Part shown: positions 1-9,507 of the stretch, one piece after another
Layout: every line of letters starts with the position of its first letter
Position numbering within the stretch: the first letter of the stretch is position 1
Origin: Spirochaetia bacterium
GTDB lineage: Bacteria; Spirochaetota; Leptospiria; Turneriellales; JAOUOS01
DNA: 64,000 nt
Direction of reading: 5' to 3'
NCBI GenBank assembly: GCA_029880285.1
Contig: JAOUOS010000011.1
Coordinates: 1 to 64,000 of the forward strand
Notes under the pieces: generated by a model
Seen by the model: the letters and a program-made list of their open reading frames with translations, nothing else
Database searches by the model: none
What the model was told of the DNA's origin: nothing
Program-made: the position numbers and the translations under genes

Positions 1-342
1 TTTATTAAAATTATACTAAATAGTACTTTAAAATTAAGAATGTTTTTAATATAATCCATTATATAAATTTGTAATACTATGAATATAGGCATAATTGAAT
101 TTTGAGTTTAAAAATTCAATATAAAATTTAGTATTATACGGAATAGTAAAAAATTGCGATGTAAATAGCGGCATCAATTATGATAAATATATTAAACTTT
201 ACAGAGACAAAAACTAAAGTAAAAATAAAAAATTTCTTGTAAGTTTAAGCATATATTCTATGATGTCATTTTAGGGATATAAAGGGCAGTATTTTAAAAA
301 AAACGGGGCATTTGAGGTGAGTTGAATAAAGGGGAGCTAAGC
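1..342. other. AT-rich stretch upstream of histidine kinase gene
   Basis: No convincing coding region or RNA gene is visible on either strand in this stretch, which is dominated by A/T runs. Its last bases carry GGGGAG at 331-336, a good Shine-Dalgarno sequence for the ATG at 343. A promoter for the downstream gene presumably lies here, but I cannot pick one -35/-10 pair with confidence. Confidence 0.5.
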
Positions 343-1845
343 ATGTATGAAATTATTACCGGTACAAAAAATGATATTGAAAATCTAAAGCTTTATAAAA
401 CACTATTAAAAATTCTACCGGTAGCGGTTGTTATTCTCGATGGTAAAAAGGTATTGTATGCCAATGATCAAGCCTTTAAAATATTAAAGGCAGAAAATAA
501 ATTAGAAATCTCGAAAAAAAATCTTTTGGATGTTGTTCATCCAGACTATAAATATCTCGTTAAAAAAAGAATAAAAAAAATGCTTGTTGATGGTAATTCA
601 GTTGAAAAAAAAGAAGAAAAGTTTGTTCGTTTTGACGGCGAAATTATTGATGTTGAGGTTTCGGCTGAGCCCGTGGAACTTGAAAATAAAAGGGTTATTC
701 AGCTTGTTTTTCAGGATATAACAGAAAAGAAAAAAGCTTTAGAATCGATTAAAGAATCGGAACAAAAACTATCTTTGCATATTCAACATACTCCCCTTGG
801 GGTTATCAGCTGGGACATAAATTTTAATGTTATATTATGGAATCCGGCGGCTAAAAAAATATTTGGTTATTCAAAAGAAGAAGCAGTGGGAAAAAATGCT
901 TTTGATTTAATTGTACCTAAAGAAGAACGCGCTTATGTAGAAAGAGTATGGAACAGGCTTATAGAACAAAAAAAAATTGTAAGAGGTATAAACGAAAACA
1001 TTACAAAAGATGATCAACGGATATATTGCCAGTGGCACAATACAGCTCTTTTGAATGAAAAAAATAATGTAATTGGTGTAACTTCAATTGTTCATGATAT
1101 TACAAGAGAAAAAAATAGTGAAATTAAATTAAGAAAAGCCAAAAAAGAAGCCGAAAAGGCTACCCAGCTCAAAGATAAATTTGTTTCTTTGGTTGCCCAC
1201 GATCTAAAAAATAAAATACATCCGATTATGCTTCTTTTCGATTTAATAAAAAATACAGAAAATATTAAAGAGATAAAAGATTTTGTAGAAACAGGAATTT
1301 TTTCATGCGGCGAAATGGTACATCTTATAAATGATATTTTAAAATTAACCAGAATACAACTGGGAAAAATTAATCCTAGTTTTTCTTATTTTAACGCACA
1401 TTCCTTTATTGAAGCTATTATTAAAATTTTTGATGAGCAGGCCAATAAAAAGGGAATTCAGATTATAAATAAAATTGACAGAGATTTAGAAATTTATGCT
1501 GATATATCTTTATTTAAAAGCGCTGTTTCAAATTTAATTTCAAATGCCGTAAAATTTTGCAGAAAAGGAGATAAAATAAAAATTCATACATCTAAAGGGA
1601 ATACAAAAACAATTGTTGTAGAAGATACAGGCATTGGTATTGATGATGTAAATATATCACATCTTTTTAAATTTGAAACAAAATATTCAACGAAAGGCAC
1701 AGCAGGTGAAGAAGGTACTGGTTTTGGCCTCCCTCTCGTTAAAGAAATTATGGATGCTCATAACGGAAGTATTGAAGTAAAATCTAAACCAGGCAAAGGA
1801 ACGGTTTTTTATTTGAATTTTAATCAGAAAATGCCTGTTATCTGA
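343..1845 (+). CDS. Two-PAS sensor histidine kinase, cytoplasmic
   Basis: Predicted soluble sensor kinase of about 500 residues. Two PAS domains come first (roughly 20-125 and 140-255; the second carries the NPAAKKIFGYSKEE-type PAS core). A HisKA domain follows with the H-box VAHDLKNK (phospho-acceptor near His286). The HATPase domain has N-box SNAVKF, G1 box DTGIGID and G2 box GTGFGLPLVKEI, so all catalytic boxes look intact. No membrane segment or signal peptide is seen, so it probably senses an intracellular cue (redox, ligand or light). The ATG at 343 is chosen over the upstream TTG at 322 because GGGGAG at 331-336 is correctly spaced from it. No response regulator is adjacent, so its partner is unknown. 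It converges on ispG. Confidence 0.88.
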   Translation: MYEIITGTKNDIENLKLYKTLLKILPVAVVILDGKKVLYANDQAFKILKAENKLEISKKNLLDVVHPDYKYLVKKRIKKMLVDGNSVEKKEEKFVRFDGEIIDVEVSAEPVELENKRVIQLVFQDITEKKKALESIKESEQKLSLHIQHTPLGVISWDINFNVILWNPAAKKIFGYSKEEAVGKNAFDLIVPKEERAYVERVWNRLIEQKKIVRGINENITKDDQRIYCQWHNTALLNEKNNVIGVTSIVHDITREKNSEIKLRKAKKEAEKATQLKDKFVSLVAHDLKNKIHPIMLLFDLIKNTENIKEIKDFVETGIFSCGEMVHLINDILKLTRIQLGKINPSFSYFNAHSFIEAIIKIFDEQANKKGIQIINKIDRDLEIYADISLFKSAVSNLISNAVKFCRKGDKIKIHTSKGNTKTIVVEDTGIGIDDVNISHLFKFETKYSTKGTAGEEGTGFGLPLVKEIMDAHNGSIEVKSKPGKGTVFYLNFNQKMPVI

Positions 1846-1850
1846 TTAAA

Positions 1851-2945
1851 TTAAGCATTATTTTTCTCTAAAATAGCAATTTCTTTTAAAAGCCGCGGAA
1901 TTATTTCTTCTTCTTTTATTTTCCCTTTGCTTTCACCTTTTACGTACAGAACCGCTGAACCTTTTCCCGATGAAATTCCTATATCTGCCTCTTTTGCTTC
2001 ACCCGGACCGTTAACCAAACACCCCATAACAGCAAGGGTAAGAGGTGTTTTAATATGAGACACGGCTTTTTCAATCTTGTTGGCTATGGATATTAAATCT
2101 ACTTCAAGTCTGCCGCAGGTAGGACAGCTAACTATAGTTACGCCAAAGCTGGTTAACTCAAGCGACCGTAAGATTTCTCTGCCAACCTTTATTTCATCTG
2201 TTCCGGGGCCGGTTAAACTTACCCTTATTGTATCGCCTATTCCTTTTGATAATAAATAGCCAATACCCAGAGAGTTTTTAATGGTACCTTGAAAAAGGGT
2301 TCCCGCTTCGGTTACTCCCAAATGAAAAGGATAATCGCACTTTTCGGCTAATAGTTCATAAGCTTTTATCATCATGGGTACGCTTGAAGCTTTTAATGAA
2401 ATAATAAGGTTATTAAAATCATATTTTTCGCATATTTGAATATGCCTTAAGGCGCTTTCAACCATTCCTTCAGGTGTGGGGTATCCGTATTTTTTTAATA
2501 TATCTTTTTCAAGCGAACCGCCGTTTATACCTATGCGAATAGGAATATTAGCGTGTTGACAGGCTTTGAGTACTTCTTTTATTTTTTCTTCTTTTCCTAT
2601 ATTGCCGGGATTTATTCTTATTTTGTCTACTCCGCTTTCTACGGCTATAAGGGCAAGTCTATGTTGAAAATGAATATCTGCCACAAGAGGAACATGAATT
2701 TTTTCTTTTATTTTTTTTAAGGCTTTCGCAGATTCATTGGTATTTGCGGTAACCCTGACAATTTGGCATCCGGCTTCTTCATATTCATGAATTTGATCCA
2801 CTGTTTTTTGCCAATGGGCAGTGGGTACTTTTGTCATTGACTGAACAGAAACAGGAGAACTGCCGCCAACAGGAACATTGCCTACATGAACGGTTTTTGT
2901 TTTTCTTCGAGGATGTAAAACAGTTGAAGTATCTTTTAACTTCAT
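1851..2945 (-). CDS. ispG: 4-hydroxy-3-methylbut-2-en-1-yl diphosphate synthase
   Basis: Penultimate enzyme of the MEP isoprenoid pathway; it converts MEcPP to HMBPP with a 4Fe-4S cluster. Visible signatures are the VQSMTKVPT start of the barrel, the IRINPGNIG motif, and the C-terminal cluster cysteines in SCPTCGR and MGCLVNGPGEA. The length of about 364 residues matches the compact bacterial form without the inserted A* domain. The ATG at 2945 is preferred; a TTG two codons upstream (2951) is also in frame. It is convergent with the kinase gene and lies 38 bp downstream of the SDR gene on the same strand, so the two may be co-transcribed. Confidence 0.96.
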   Translation of the reverse strand: MKLKDTSTVLHPRRKTKTVHVGNVPVGGSSPVSVQSMTKVPTAHWQKTVDQIHEYEEAGCQIVRVTANTNESAKALKKIKEKIHVPLVADIHFQHRLALIAVESGVDKIRINPGNIGKEEKIKEVLKACQHANIPIRIGINGGSLEKDILKKYGYPTPEGMVESALRHIQICEKYDFNNLIISLKASSVPMMIKAYELLAEKCDYPFHLGVTEAGTLFQGTIKNSLGIGYLLSKGIGDTIRVSLTGPGTDEIKVGREILRSLELTSFGVTIVSCPTCGRLEVDLISIANKIEKAVSHIKTPLTLAVMGCLVNGPGEAKEADIGISSGKGSAVLYVKGESKGKIKEEEIIPRLLKEIAILEKNNA

Positions 2946-2983
2946 AAGCAAATTATATTTTTTATTTAAGACACGTCGTCAAT

Positions 2984-3748
2984 TTATTTAGGGAAAGTTA
3001 ATTTATCTTTCATTGCTATACGAATTAAAAAGTCAGGCAGTATTTTAACTATAGGAACTATAAATTTCCATTGCCATGGGAAAATATAAAGTTTTTTATT
3101 TCGTGTAAGCGCCTTTTTAATTAGTTTAGCGGCCTTATCTGGTTTTAATAAAAAAGGCATTTGAAAAGTGTGTTTTTTAACAAAAGGAGTATCAATAAAG
3201 CCGGGAGCTATAGTAGAAAATTTAATTCCATAAAAAGAGTACCTTAATCTTAAAGAACTCATGAATAAATGAACCGCTGATTTTGAAGCTGAATAACCAG
3301 AGTCAGGCAGAGCGCGAAATCCTGCGACAGAACCAATGGCGGCGAGCTGTCCTTTTTTTTGTTTTATCATAAAATCAAGAAAAACGCTTATGGTGTTAGT
3401 AACGCCTATTGTATTGGTTTGAAATATTTCGGCAATTTCTTCAGCTGAGTAATGCGGTTTATGAAATTTAGATCCGATGCCAGAATTGGCGATAACCAGA
3501 TCGATAGTTTTAATTTTTTTTATAAAATCATCGGCACATTTTTTAAGCAAAGACAAATTTCCCACATCTAATTTATATATATAAATTTTTGCTTTCTTTA
3601 TCTCAAGTTCTTTTTTAATTGATTTTAGTTTATCAAAACGCCTCGCGGCTAAACCTATAATAACGCCTTCTTTCGCGTAAAGCTGCGCCAAGGCTAATCC
3701 AAGGCCGCTTGAAGCTCCGGTTATAAAAATGCTTTTTATGTTTTCCAT
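2984..3748 (-). CDS. Short-chain dehydrogenase/reductase (SDR family)
   Basis: A 254-residue classical SDR. The N-terminal dinucleotide-binding motif TGASSGLG (from about residue 10), the structural NSG motif, and the catalytic Ser with YSASK (Tyr and Lys) are all present, so it should be an active NAD(P)-dependent oxidoreductase. A hydrophobic, basic C-terminus (WQWKFIVPIVKILPDFLIRI) resembles SDRs that associate with membranes or act on lipids. The substrate cannot be deduced. It is the first gene of a minus-strand pair with ispG. Confidence 0.9.
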   Translation of the reverse strand: MENIKSIFITGASSGLGLALAQLYAKEGVIIGLAARRFDKLKSIKKELEIKKAKIYIYKLDVGNLSLLKKCADDFIKKIKTIDLVIANSGIGSKFHKPHYSAEEIAEIFQTNTIGVTNTISVFLDFMIKQKKGQLAAIGSVAGFRALPDSGYSASKSAVHLFMSSLRLRYSFYGIKFSTIAPGFIDTPFVKKHTFQMPFLLKPDKAAKLIKKALTRNKKLYIFPWQWKFIVPIVKILPDFLIRIAMKDKLTFPK

Positions 3749-3864
3749 TATATATAATGAAGTCTTTATTTAAGATATAACGAAAAGTAAATTATTAAAA
3801 AAATAAAATATAAATAAGAGTTATATAAAAAAAATGAGATTTTCTGAAGTAATGATTTTTATAT

Positions 3865-3893
3865 TTGACAAAATGTACTAATCTTTTTTAATT
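3865..3893 (+). promoter_or_regulatory. Sigma-70-type promoter of the M23 peptidase gene
   Basis: A consensus -35 TTGACA at 3865-3870 is followed after 17 bp by TTAATT at 3888-3893. Transcription would start near 3900, leaving a short leader before the start codon. Confidence 0.55.
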
Positions 3894-3919
3894 GTCCAAA
3901 ATGCGTGGGAGAAGAGGGG

Positions 3920-4771
3920 TTGAAAGGCAAATATTCTTTATTAACATTTAGTTTTTTATTTTTAGTTAATTTATCAGTTCAAAAACCAATATTCTCAGAT
4001 GAACTGGGTTCATCTGTTAAAAATTCATGGCATAAAATGTCAGTTACCATAGATTCAATAGTTGAATTACAGTCTGTATTTTTAGATAATAGTTACATTC
4101 AAAGCTACAAAGATACTGAGGGTATTTGGCAGCATATGAAAAAAGGTGAAAAATTAAGTACACATGCTGAAAAATACGGTATTGAAGTAAGCGCTATTTT
4201 AGAATTGAATGAAATGCCTGAAAAAAAGGAATATATGATAAATAACCAATGGGTATTTATTCCATTTTCAGAAAAATACTTAAAAAACCTTCATGAAACT
4301 GGTATTAAAAGGCAAAATTGGGATATTCCCAAAGCTGAATTTTTATGGCCTGTTTTAGGCAGCAGAATTAGCAGTCGTATTGGTAAACGATTAGGTAAAA
4401 ATCACACAGGTATTGATATTTCAGTTGAAACGGGTACAATAGTTGTTGCCGCAATGGATGGTGAAGTCACTAATGAAGGATATCATGGCGGTTATGGGTT
4501 ATCAATTTTATTAGAGCATGAACAAAATTATGATACTCGCTATGCCCATTTGTCTGTTATACTGGTTAAAAAAGGGCAAAAAGTTAGAAAAGGGCAGATA
4601 ATTGGTTTTTCGGGCAGTACCGGTTACAGTACGGGTCCTCACCTTCATTTTGAACTTCGATGCAATCGTATAGTATTAGATCCTGAATTTTTTCTGCCAG
4701 AATTTGATGAAGCTATGGAAGCAGCCATGGGTTTTAACTCAAATCTTGAAAATCATATAGAGAAAAACTAG
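3920..4771 (+). CDS. LysM + M23 metallopeptidase, murein hydrolase
   Basis: Exported peptidoglycan endopeptidase. An N-terminal signal sequence (KGKYSLLTFSFLFLVNLSV) precedes a LysM-like carbohydrate-binding module (about residues 70-120, from GIWQHMKKGEKL to INNQWVFIPF). An M23/LytM domain follows with both zinc motifs, HTGIDI and GPHLHFEL, so catalysis is expected. TTG at 3920 is favoured because GGAG at 3908-3911 is well spaced from it and the resulting n-region is basic. A GTG at 3905 would add acidic residues ahead of the signal peptide. It is monocistronic, preceded by a strong promoter, and convergent with the ArsR-methyltransferase gene. Likely role: cell-wall remodelling, or activation of amidases if it is an EnvC/NlpD-like factor. 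Confidence 0.87.
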   Translation: MKGKYSLLTFSFLFLVNLSVQKPIFSDELGSSVKNSWHKMSVTIDSIVELQSVFLDNSYIQSYKDTEGIWQHMKKGEKLSTHAEKYGIEVSAILELNEMPEKKEYMINNQWVFIPFSEKYLKNLHETGIKRQNWDIPKAEFLWPVLGSRISSRIGKRLGKNHTGIDISVETGTIVVAAMDGEVTNEGYHGGYGLSILLEHEQNYDTRYAHLSVILVKKGQKVRKGQIIGFSGSTGYSTGPHLHFELRCNRIVLDPEFFLPEFDEAMEAAMGFNSNLENHIEKN

Positions 4772-4781
4772 ATTTTTAGTA

Positions 4782-5636
4782 TTATAATTTTTCCAGCGAA
4801 CATATAAATATTGTAGATATTTCTCTAAAATAAAGAAGATTAAGAGAAGGTTTATCTTCACAGAATTTGCTAAAAAAAATTCGTGAAAAATATTTTTCTT
4901 CTGGTTTTATTTTATCTATAATTGAAATTCTCCCGCCGGGTCGTAAAATTTTAAAGGCTTCATCTAAAGCTTTTTCAGGATTTTTTATGAATCCTAATAC
5001 CATTCTAAAAAAAACGCTACACACACTGTTTGATTGAAAAGGAAGCGAGAGCGCGTTACCTCTAACTAATAAAAATTCATTTTCTACGGTTTTTTTTGCC
5101 TGTGCAAGCTGATTCATTGATATATCTAATCCTATTAAATGATTGAAATTAGTTTTTAGTTCAGATAAAAAAAGTCCGTCGCCGCATCCAATATCAACAG
5201 CAATATTGGCTTTAGGCATACCAGCAAAAGCAACTGTAGATGTATATGGTAAATCGGGCTGAGCTTTTCGCCATACTGACCATGATTCAGAATTATTATT
5301 TTTATCTCTATCAGCTAAAATAAAAACCAGTTTTCTTAAGTCTTCATGTGTTTCAATAAGTTCAGAGGCTATTTCTGATAACTTTTCCCAAAAACCAAGA
5401 ATCACAGCCGGAAGGTCAGGTTTTTTAATTAATTTATATAAGTTTAGATTTCCTTTCTTCTCGAATTCAATTAAATTTAAGTCTTTTAAGGTTTTAATAT
5501 GATGACTGATGTTACTTTGAGATTGTCCCATAATAGAGACAAGTTCCGATACGGTAAGCGAACTTTCTTTTAATAAGAAAAGAATTCGTATTCTAAGCGG
5601 TTCAGCGAAAACTTTTAAATATTCAATTGTCTGCAT
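4782..5636 (-). CDS. ArsR-type HTH fused to class I SAM methyltransferase
   Basis: A 284-residue fusion. Residues about 1-75 form an ArsR/SmtB winged helix (PLRIRILFLLKESSLTVSEL, then SQSNISHHIKTLKDLNLIEF). Residues about 130-245 form a methyltransferase with the SAM-binding motif DIGCGDGLFL and acidic loop GLDIS. This architecture is known among regulators tied to methionine/SAM metabolism or metalloids. I see no metal-binding ELCVCDL-type cysteine motif in the HTH, so metal sensing is not supported. The C-terminus is shorter than in many homologues. No methionine-cycle gene is next to it. Confidence 0.85.
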   Translation of the reverse strand: MQTIEYLKVFAEPLRIRILFLLKESSLTVSELVSIMGQSQSNISHHIKTLKDLNLIEFEKKGNLNLYKLIKKPDLPAVILGFWEKLSEIASELIETHEDLRKLVFILADRDKNNNSESWSVWRKAQPDLPYTSTVAFAGMPKANIAVDIGCGDGLFLSELKTNFNHLIGLDISMNQLAQAKKTVENEFLLVRGNALSLPFQSNSVCSVFFRMVLGFIKNPEKALDEAFKILRPGGRISIIDKIKPEEKYFSRIFFSKFCEDKPSLNLLYFREISTIFICSLEKL

Positions 5637-5950
5637 GCTTATTTACAAAATAGGTGTTTTTACACGCGAATATTAAATACAAGATGTCAATTAAATAAAA
5701 AAACGGTTGACAGGCTGTCTTTCAAGTGTTCATTTCAATATAACAAATATCATATAAGATTGAAAAAGATTTTTATGAAAATGTCAGCATTATTTAGGTA
5801 GTATTACTTAAATATCATTAAGGGATCTTCCCTTTTGTGTGTTGTGAATTTCAAGCCTGTTAATCAAATTAATATAATCAGGGTTTATCTTTTAATAAGT
5901 AAAAAAGGATTATAAATATTAAATATAAAGAACCTAAAAAAAAAGACGGA
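5637..5950. other. Intergenic region upstream of ectA
   Basis: About 310 bp between the divergent ArsR-methyltransferase gene and the ectoine operon. It holds a TTGACA at 5707-5712 without a clear matching -10. A small hairpin lies at 5821-5836 (AGGGA, three-base loop, TCCCT, followed by T residues); it could be a weak terminator or an attenuator in the ectA leader. No coding region is seen. An osmotically controlled ectA promoter would be expected here but is not identified. Confidence 0.4.
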
Positions 5951-6427
5951 ATGAGGTTGTATGAGATTGTATCAAAATGTCCTCCCCTTGATTTAAATTC
6001 TAAATACGCGTATTTTTTAATTGGCGAACATTTTTCTAAAACAAGTATAGTTGTGACTGATGGTCAAGACATAATTGCCATGACAAGCGCTTATGTAAAT
6101 CCGCAAAAAGAAGATACGCTATTTATATGGCAGGTCGCGGTTTTACCCGAATACAGGGGAATGAACCTTGGTCATAAAATGATAAATGAAATATTAAAAA
6201 GGCCCCTCTTAAAAAAAATAAAATATTTAGAAACTACAATAACAGAAAAAAATACCGCGTCAAAAAAAGTTTTTTTAAATTTAGCGAAAAATCTAAATTG
6301 TCATATTAAAAAAAAAGAGTTTTTATCTAGTGAAGATTTTACAGGCATTAAAGATAGAACTTTTCATGAAAGTGAACTGCTTTATAAAATAGGCCCATTT
6401 GACCCCGGTAAATTAGAGAGATTATAA
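5951..6427 (+). CDS. ectA: L-2,4-diaminobutyrate N-acetyltransferase (ectoine step 2)
   Basis: GNAT-fold enzyme that acetylates 2,4-diaminobutyrate at the gamma amino group in ectoine synthesis. The 158-residue length fits EctA. The CoA-binding region is visible as QVAVLPEYRGMNLGHKMI, and the CPPLDLNSKYAYFLIGEHF segment near the N-terminus is characteristic of EctA rather than other GNATs. It is the first gene of ectABC: 32 bp separate it from ectB, and ectB overlaps ectC, which makes the assignment secure. The ATG at 5951 is preceded by a weak purine-rich RBS. Confidence 0.95.
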   Translation: MRLYEIVSKCPPLDLNSKYAYFLIGEHFSKTSIVVTDGQDIIAMTSAYVNPQKEDTLFIWQVAVLPEYRGMNLGHKMINEILKRPLLKKIKYLETTITEKNTASKKVFLNLAKNLNCHIKKKEFLSSEDFTGIKDRTFHESELLYKIGPFDPGKLERL

Positions 6428-6459
6428 AATATGAATTTTAATAGATTAAAGGAGATACT

Positions 6460-7752
6460 ATGAGAATTATTGAAAAGCTAGAATCAGATGTAAGAAGTTA
6501 TGTGCGCTCTTTTCCTGCTGTGTTTGATACGGCGAAAGGCGCTCTCTTGTTTGACAAAAACAAAAAAAAATATATTGATTTTTTCGCGGGCGCGGGAACG
6601 TTAAATTATGGGCATAATAATCCCAAAATTAATGAAGCGATTATAAAATATCTTGAAAGAAACGGTATTGTTCACGGGCTTGATAAAGCGACTGTGGCTA
6701 AAATAGATTTTCTTCAAAAATTTCAAGATACAATACTAAAGCCTCGAAACTTAGATTACAAAGTACAATTTACCGGACCTACGGGAACAAATGCTGTTGA
6801 AACTGCCCTTAAGCTGGTTAGGCTCATAAAAAAAAGATCAAATATAATTTCATTTACGAATGGATATCATGGACTTACCATGGGAGCGCTTTCAACTACG
6901 GGAAATAATTTTTACCGTGATGAGGCCTATGGCGTAAGATTAAATACTGACTTTATGCCATATGATGGATATTTTGGCCAAGATATAAATACTATAGAAT
7001 ATTTTCGAAAGTTTCTTACAGATAATAGCAGCGGTGTCGATTTGCCGGCAGGTGTTATTGTAGAAACCATTCAAGGTGAGGGCGGAATTAATGTAGCCTC
7101 TATTGAGTGGCTTAAGCAGCTTGAAACACTATGCCGTGAATTTGATATACTATTGATTATAGATGATATACAGGTTGGCAATGGCAGAACGGGAAATTTT
7201 TTTAGTTTTGAAAGAGCAAAAATTACTCCTGATCTTATTACGCTTTCAAAGTCAATTGGAGGCGGGCTTCCTATGGCGCTTCTTTTAATGCGGCCTGAAT
7301 TGGACCAGTGGCAGCCGGGAGAACATACCGGTACTTTTCGGGGTAATAATCTTGCTTTTATTGCCGCCTCAGAGGCCCTAACTTATTGGGATAACGATGA
7401 TTTTTCAGAAGCAATTTCATATAAATCAAAAATCATAAAAGAAGAACTTGAAAAAATTTGTGAAAAATACACAGATATAGAAATGAATGTCCGGGGTATT
7501 GGAATGATATGGGGACTTGAGTTTAAACAAATTGGCATGGCTTCTGAGATAAGCAAAAATGCTTTTGAGAAGGGTCTCGTAATAGAAACTGCGGGTTCAA
7601 ATGGAGAGGTTATAAAATTTTTACCGCCTCTTATAATAGATGAAGAACTTTTGCGTGAAGGTTTAATGCTAATAGATAAGGTTATCGCGTCATATATGAA
7701 AAATAGAAAAAAACTAATTACCGGAGGTGTTTTTGATGGAGGTAAAAATTGA
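6460..7752 (+). CDS. ectB: Diaminobutyrate--2-oxoglutarate transaminase (ectoine step 1)
   Basis: Class III PLP-dependent aminotransferase (430 residues) that makes 2,4-diaminobutyrate from aspartate semialdehyde. The conserved FTGPTGTNAVETALKL substrate/PLP region, the IIDDIQVGNGRTG motif with PLP-binding Asp, the Schiff-base Lys in TLSKSIGGG, and EHTGTFRGNN are present. GGAG at 6450-6453 serves the ATG. The stop TGA overlaps the TTG start of ectC, indicating translational coupling. Confidence 0.97.
   Translation: MRIIEKLESDVRSYVRSFPAVFDTAKGALLFDKNKKKYIDFFAGAGTLNYGHNNPKINEAIIKYLERNGIVHGLDKATVAKIDFLQKFQDTILKPRNLDYKVQFTGPTGTNAVETALKLVRLIKKRSNIISFTNGYHGLTMGALSTTGNNFYRDEAYGVRLNTDFMPYDGYFGQDINTIEYFRKFLTDNSSGVDLPAGVIVETIQGEGGINVASIEWLKQLETLCREFDILLIIDDIQVGNGRTGNFFSFERAKITPDLITLSKSIGGGLPMALLLMRPELDQWQPGEHTGTFRGNNLAFIAASEALTYWDNDDFSEAISYKSKIIKEELEKICEKYTDIEMNVRGIGMIWGLEFKQIGMASEISKNAFEKGLVIETAGSNGEVIKFLPPLIIDEELLREGLMLIDKVIASYMKNRKKLITGGVFDGGKN
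7738..7743 (+). promoter_or_regulatory. Shine-Dalgarno that fixes the TTG start of ectC
   Basis: GGAGGT at 7738-7743 lies five bases ahead of TTG 7749 and lies inside the 3' end of ectB. It supports a TTG start that overlaps the ectB stop (TTGA). Confidence 0.7.
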
Positions 7753-8144
7753 TAGTAAGAAAGCTTTCAGAAATTATTAATACAGAAAGAGACGTAAAAG
7801 CAGAAAATGGAAACTGGATAAGCAGACGGTTTTTACTTAAAAAATGCGGCATGGGATTTTCTTTTCATGAAACAAAAATTTTCGCGGGAACTGAAACTTT
7901 AATTTGGTATAAAAATCATCTTGAAGCGGTTTACTGCGTAGGCGGCAGCGGCGAAATAGAACTTATAGATACAGGCGAAAAATTTCAAATTGAAGACGGT
8001 ACTATGTATGCCTTAAATGAAAATGAAAAACATTATTTAAGAGCTTTTGAAGATATGCGAATGATTTGTGTTTTTAATCCTCCCCTTACGGGTAAAGAAG
8101 TGCATGATGAAAATGGAGTGTATCCGATTATAAAAGAAAATTAA
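7749..8144 (+). CDS. ectC: L-ectoine synthase
   Basis: Cupin-fold cyclase that condenses N-gamma-acetyl-diaminobutyrate to ectoine. At 131 residues it is full length. The family motifs are clear: MIVRKLSEI at the N-terminus, W in GNWISRRFLL, HLEAVYCVGGSGEIE with the iron-ligand Glu, GTMYALNENEKHYLRA with the Tyr and His ligands, and FNPPLTGKEVHDENGVYP at the end. The start is TTG, overlapping the ectB stop and preceded by GGAGGT. No ectD hydroxylase follows, so the product is ectoine rather than hydroxyectoine as far as this window shows. Confidence 0.96.
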   Translation: MIVRKLSEIINTERDVKAENGNWISRRFLLKKCGMGFSFHETKIFAGTETLIWYKNHLEAVYCVGGSGEIELIDTGEKFQIEDGTMYALNENEKHYLRAFEDMRMICVFNPPLTGKEVHDENGVYPIIKEN

Positions 8145-8274
8145 GTATTAATTTATCCTTTCAAATAATTTGACATCGTGTTTCTAAAAAAAAATAATCC
8201 ATAAAAAAATAGAATATACAAACCGCAAAATAGCTTGACGAAAAAACTATGATATTTGTGTTTATGTAAAAAGT

Positions 8275-9507
8275 ATGTCAGTTGAAAAAGAAAAAATTTT
8301 AGTTCAAAAATACGGCGGAACGTCAGTAGGCACGACCGAACGCATAAAAATAGTGGCCAAGCGCATTAAAGAGTATTATGAAAAAAATTTTCATGTGATT
8401 GTTGTGGTCTCGGCAATGGGCAAAAGCACCGATGCTCTTGTAGCTTTATCTAAAGAAATATCAGAAAATCCCTCTGATAGAGAAATGGATATGCTTTTGG
8501 CTACGGGTGAACAGGTTTCTATTGCTCTTTTAGCGATGGCGCTTCATGAAATAGAAGTTCCTGCAGTCAGCTTTACCGGTTCACAAATTAATTTATTAAC
8601 AGACGGCAGGTTTTCAAAAGCTAGAATAGAAAAAATAGATACAAATAAGCTGCTAACGGCTCTTGAAAAAAAGATGGTATGCATAGTTGCGGGATTTCAG
8701 GGTATTGATCTTGAACAAAATATAACCACATTGGGCAGGGGAGGTTCTGATACATCAGCTGTTGCCCTTGCGGCGGCATTAGAAGCAAAAGAATGCGAAA
8801 TTTATACTGATGTTGACGGTGTTTACACGGCAGATCCCAATAAAATACCTGCGGCAAAAAAACTTTCAAAAATAAGTTATGATGAGATGCTTGAATTAGC
8901 CTCATTGGGCGCGGGTGTTTTACATTCAAGAGCGGTTGAGTTTGCTAAAAAATATAATGTTATTTTACATGTGCGCTCAAGTTTTAATTTTAACGAAGGT
9001 ACTTTAGTTGTACCGGAGGATACAGATATGGAAAAACTTTTAGTTACGGCGGTAACTCTTAAAAAAGACGAAGCCAGAGTTACAGTAAGCGACATTCCTG
9101 ACAGGCCGGGTATTGCTGCAGATTTATTCGCAGCTCTGGGAGATGTTTCAATTAACGTAGATATGATTGTACAGTCTACAGGTAAGGATAATTTAAATAC
9201 TATTTCTTTTACCGTATTAAAAAATGATGTATTAAAAGCCGAAAAGGTCGTAAAAGAGCTTTTAACATCATGGGGCGCGGGTGGGGCCAGTGTCGATAAA
9301 AATATAGCGATTATTTCGGCCGTTGGTGTGGGAATGAAGTCTCATGTAGGTATAGCCGCCAGAATGTTTAAAGTTTTAGCTGAAAATGGAATTAATATTG
9401 AAATGATTTCAACCAGTGAAATTAAAATATCATGCGTAATTAGAGACGACAAAAGCGAAGAGGCTCTAAAGCTAATTTATTCAATATTCGGCCTTGAAAA
9501 TGCCTAA
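8275..9507 (+). CDS. Aspartate kinase
   Basis: First enzyme of the aspartate pathway, supplying aspartyl phosphate for lysine, threonine, methionine and, here, ectoine. The catalytic domain begins with [10 protein letters not shown] (residues about 8-17) and includes the [16 protein letters not shown] and [12 protein letters not shown] motifs. Two ACT domains follow (about 265-405), with [11 protein letters not shown] and [10 protein letters not shown]. The length (410 residues) matches the lysC type of feedback-regulated kinase rather than the longer Ask_Ect class. It lies 130 bp after ectC, in the same direction. Proximity suggests it feeds ectoine synthesis, but it may also serve as the housekeeping enzyme. 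Confidence 0.95.
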   Translation: MSVEKEKILVQKYGGTSVGTTERIKIVAKRIKEYYEKNFHVIVVVSAMGKSTDALVALSKEISENPSDREMDMLLATGEQVSIALLAMALHEIEVPAVSFTGSQINLLTDGRFSKARIEKIDTNKLLTALEKKMVCIVAGFQGIDLEQNITTLGRGGSDTSAVALAAALEAKECEIYTDVDGVYTADPNKIPAAKKLSKISYDEMLELASLGAGVLHSRAVEFAKKYNVILHVRSSFNFNEGTLVVPEDTDMEKLLVTAVTLKKDEARVTVSDIPDRPGIAADLFAALGDVSINVDMIVQSTGKDNLNTISFTVLKNDVLKAEKVVKELLTSWGAGGASVDKNIAIISAVGVGMKSHVGIAARMFKVLAENGINIEMISTSEIKISCVIRDDKSEEALKLIYSIFGLENA

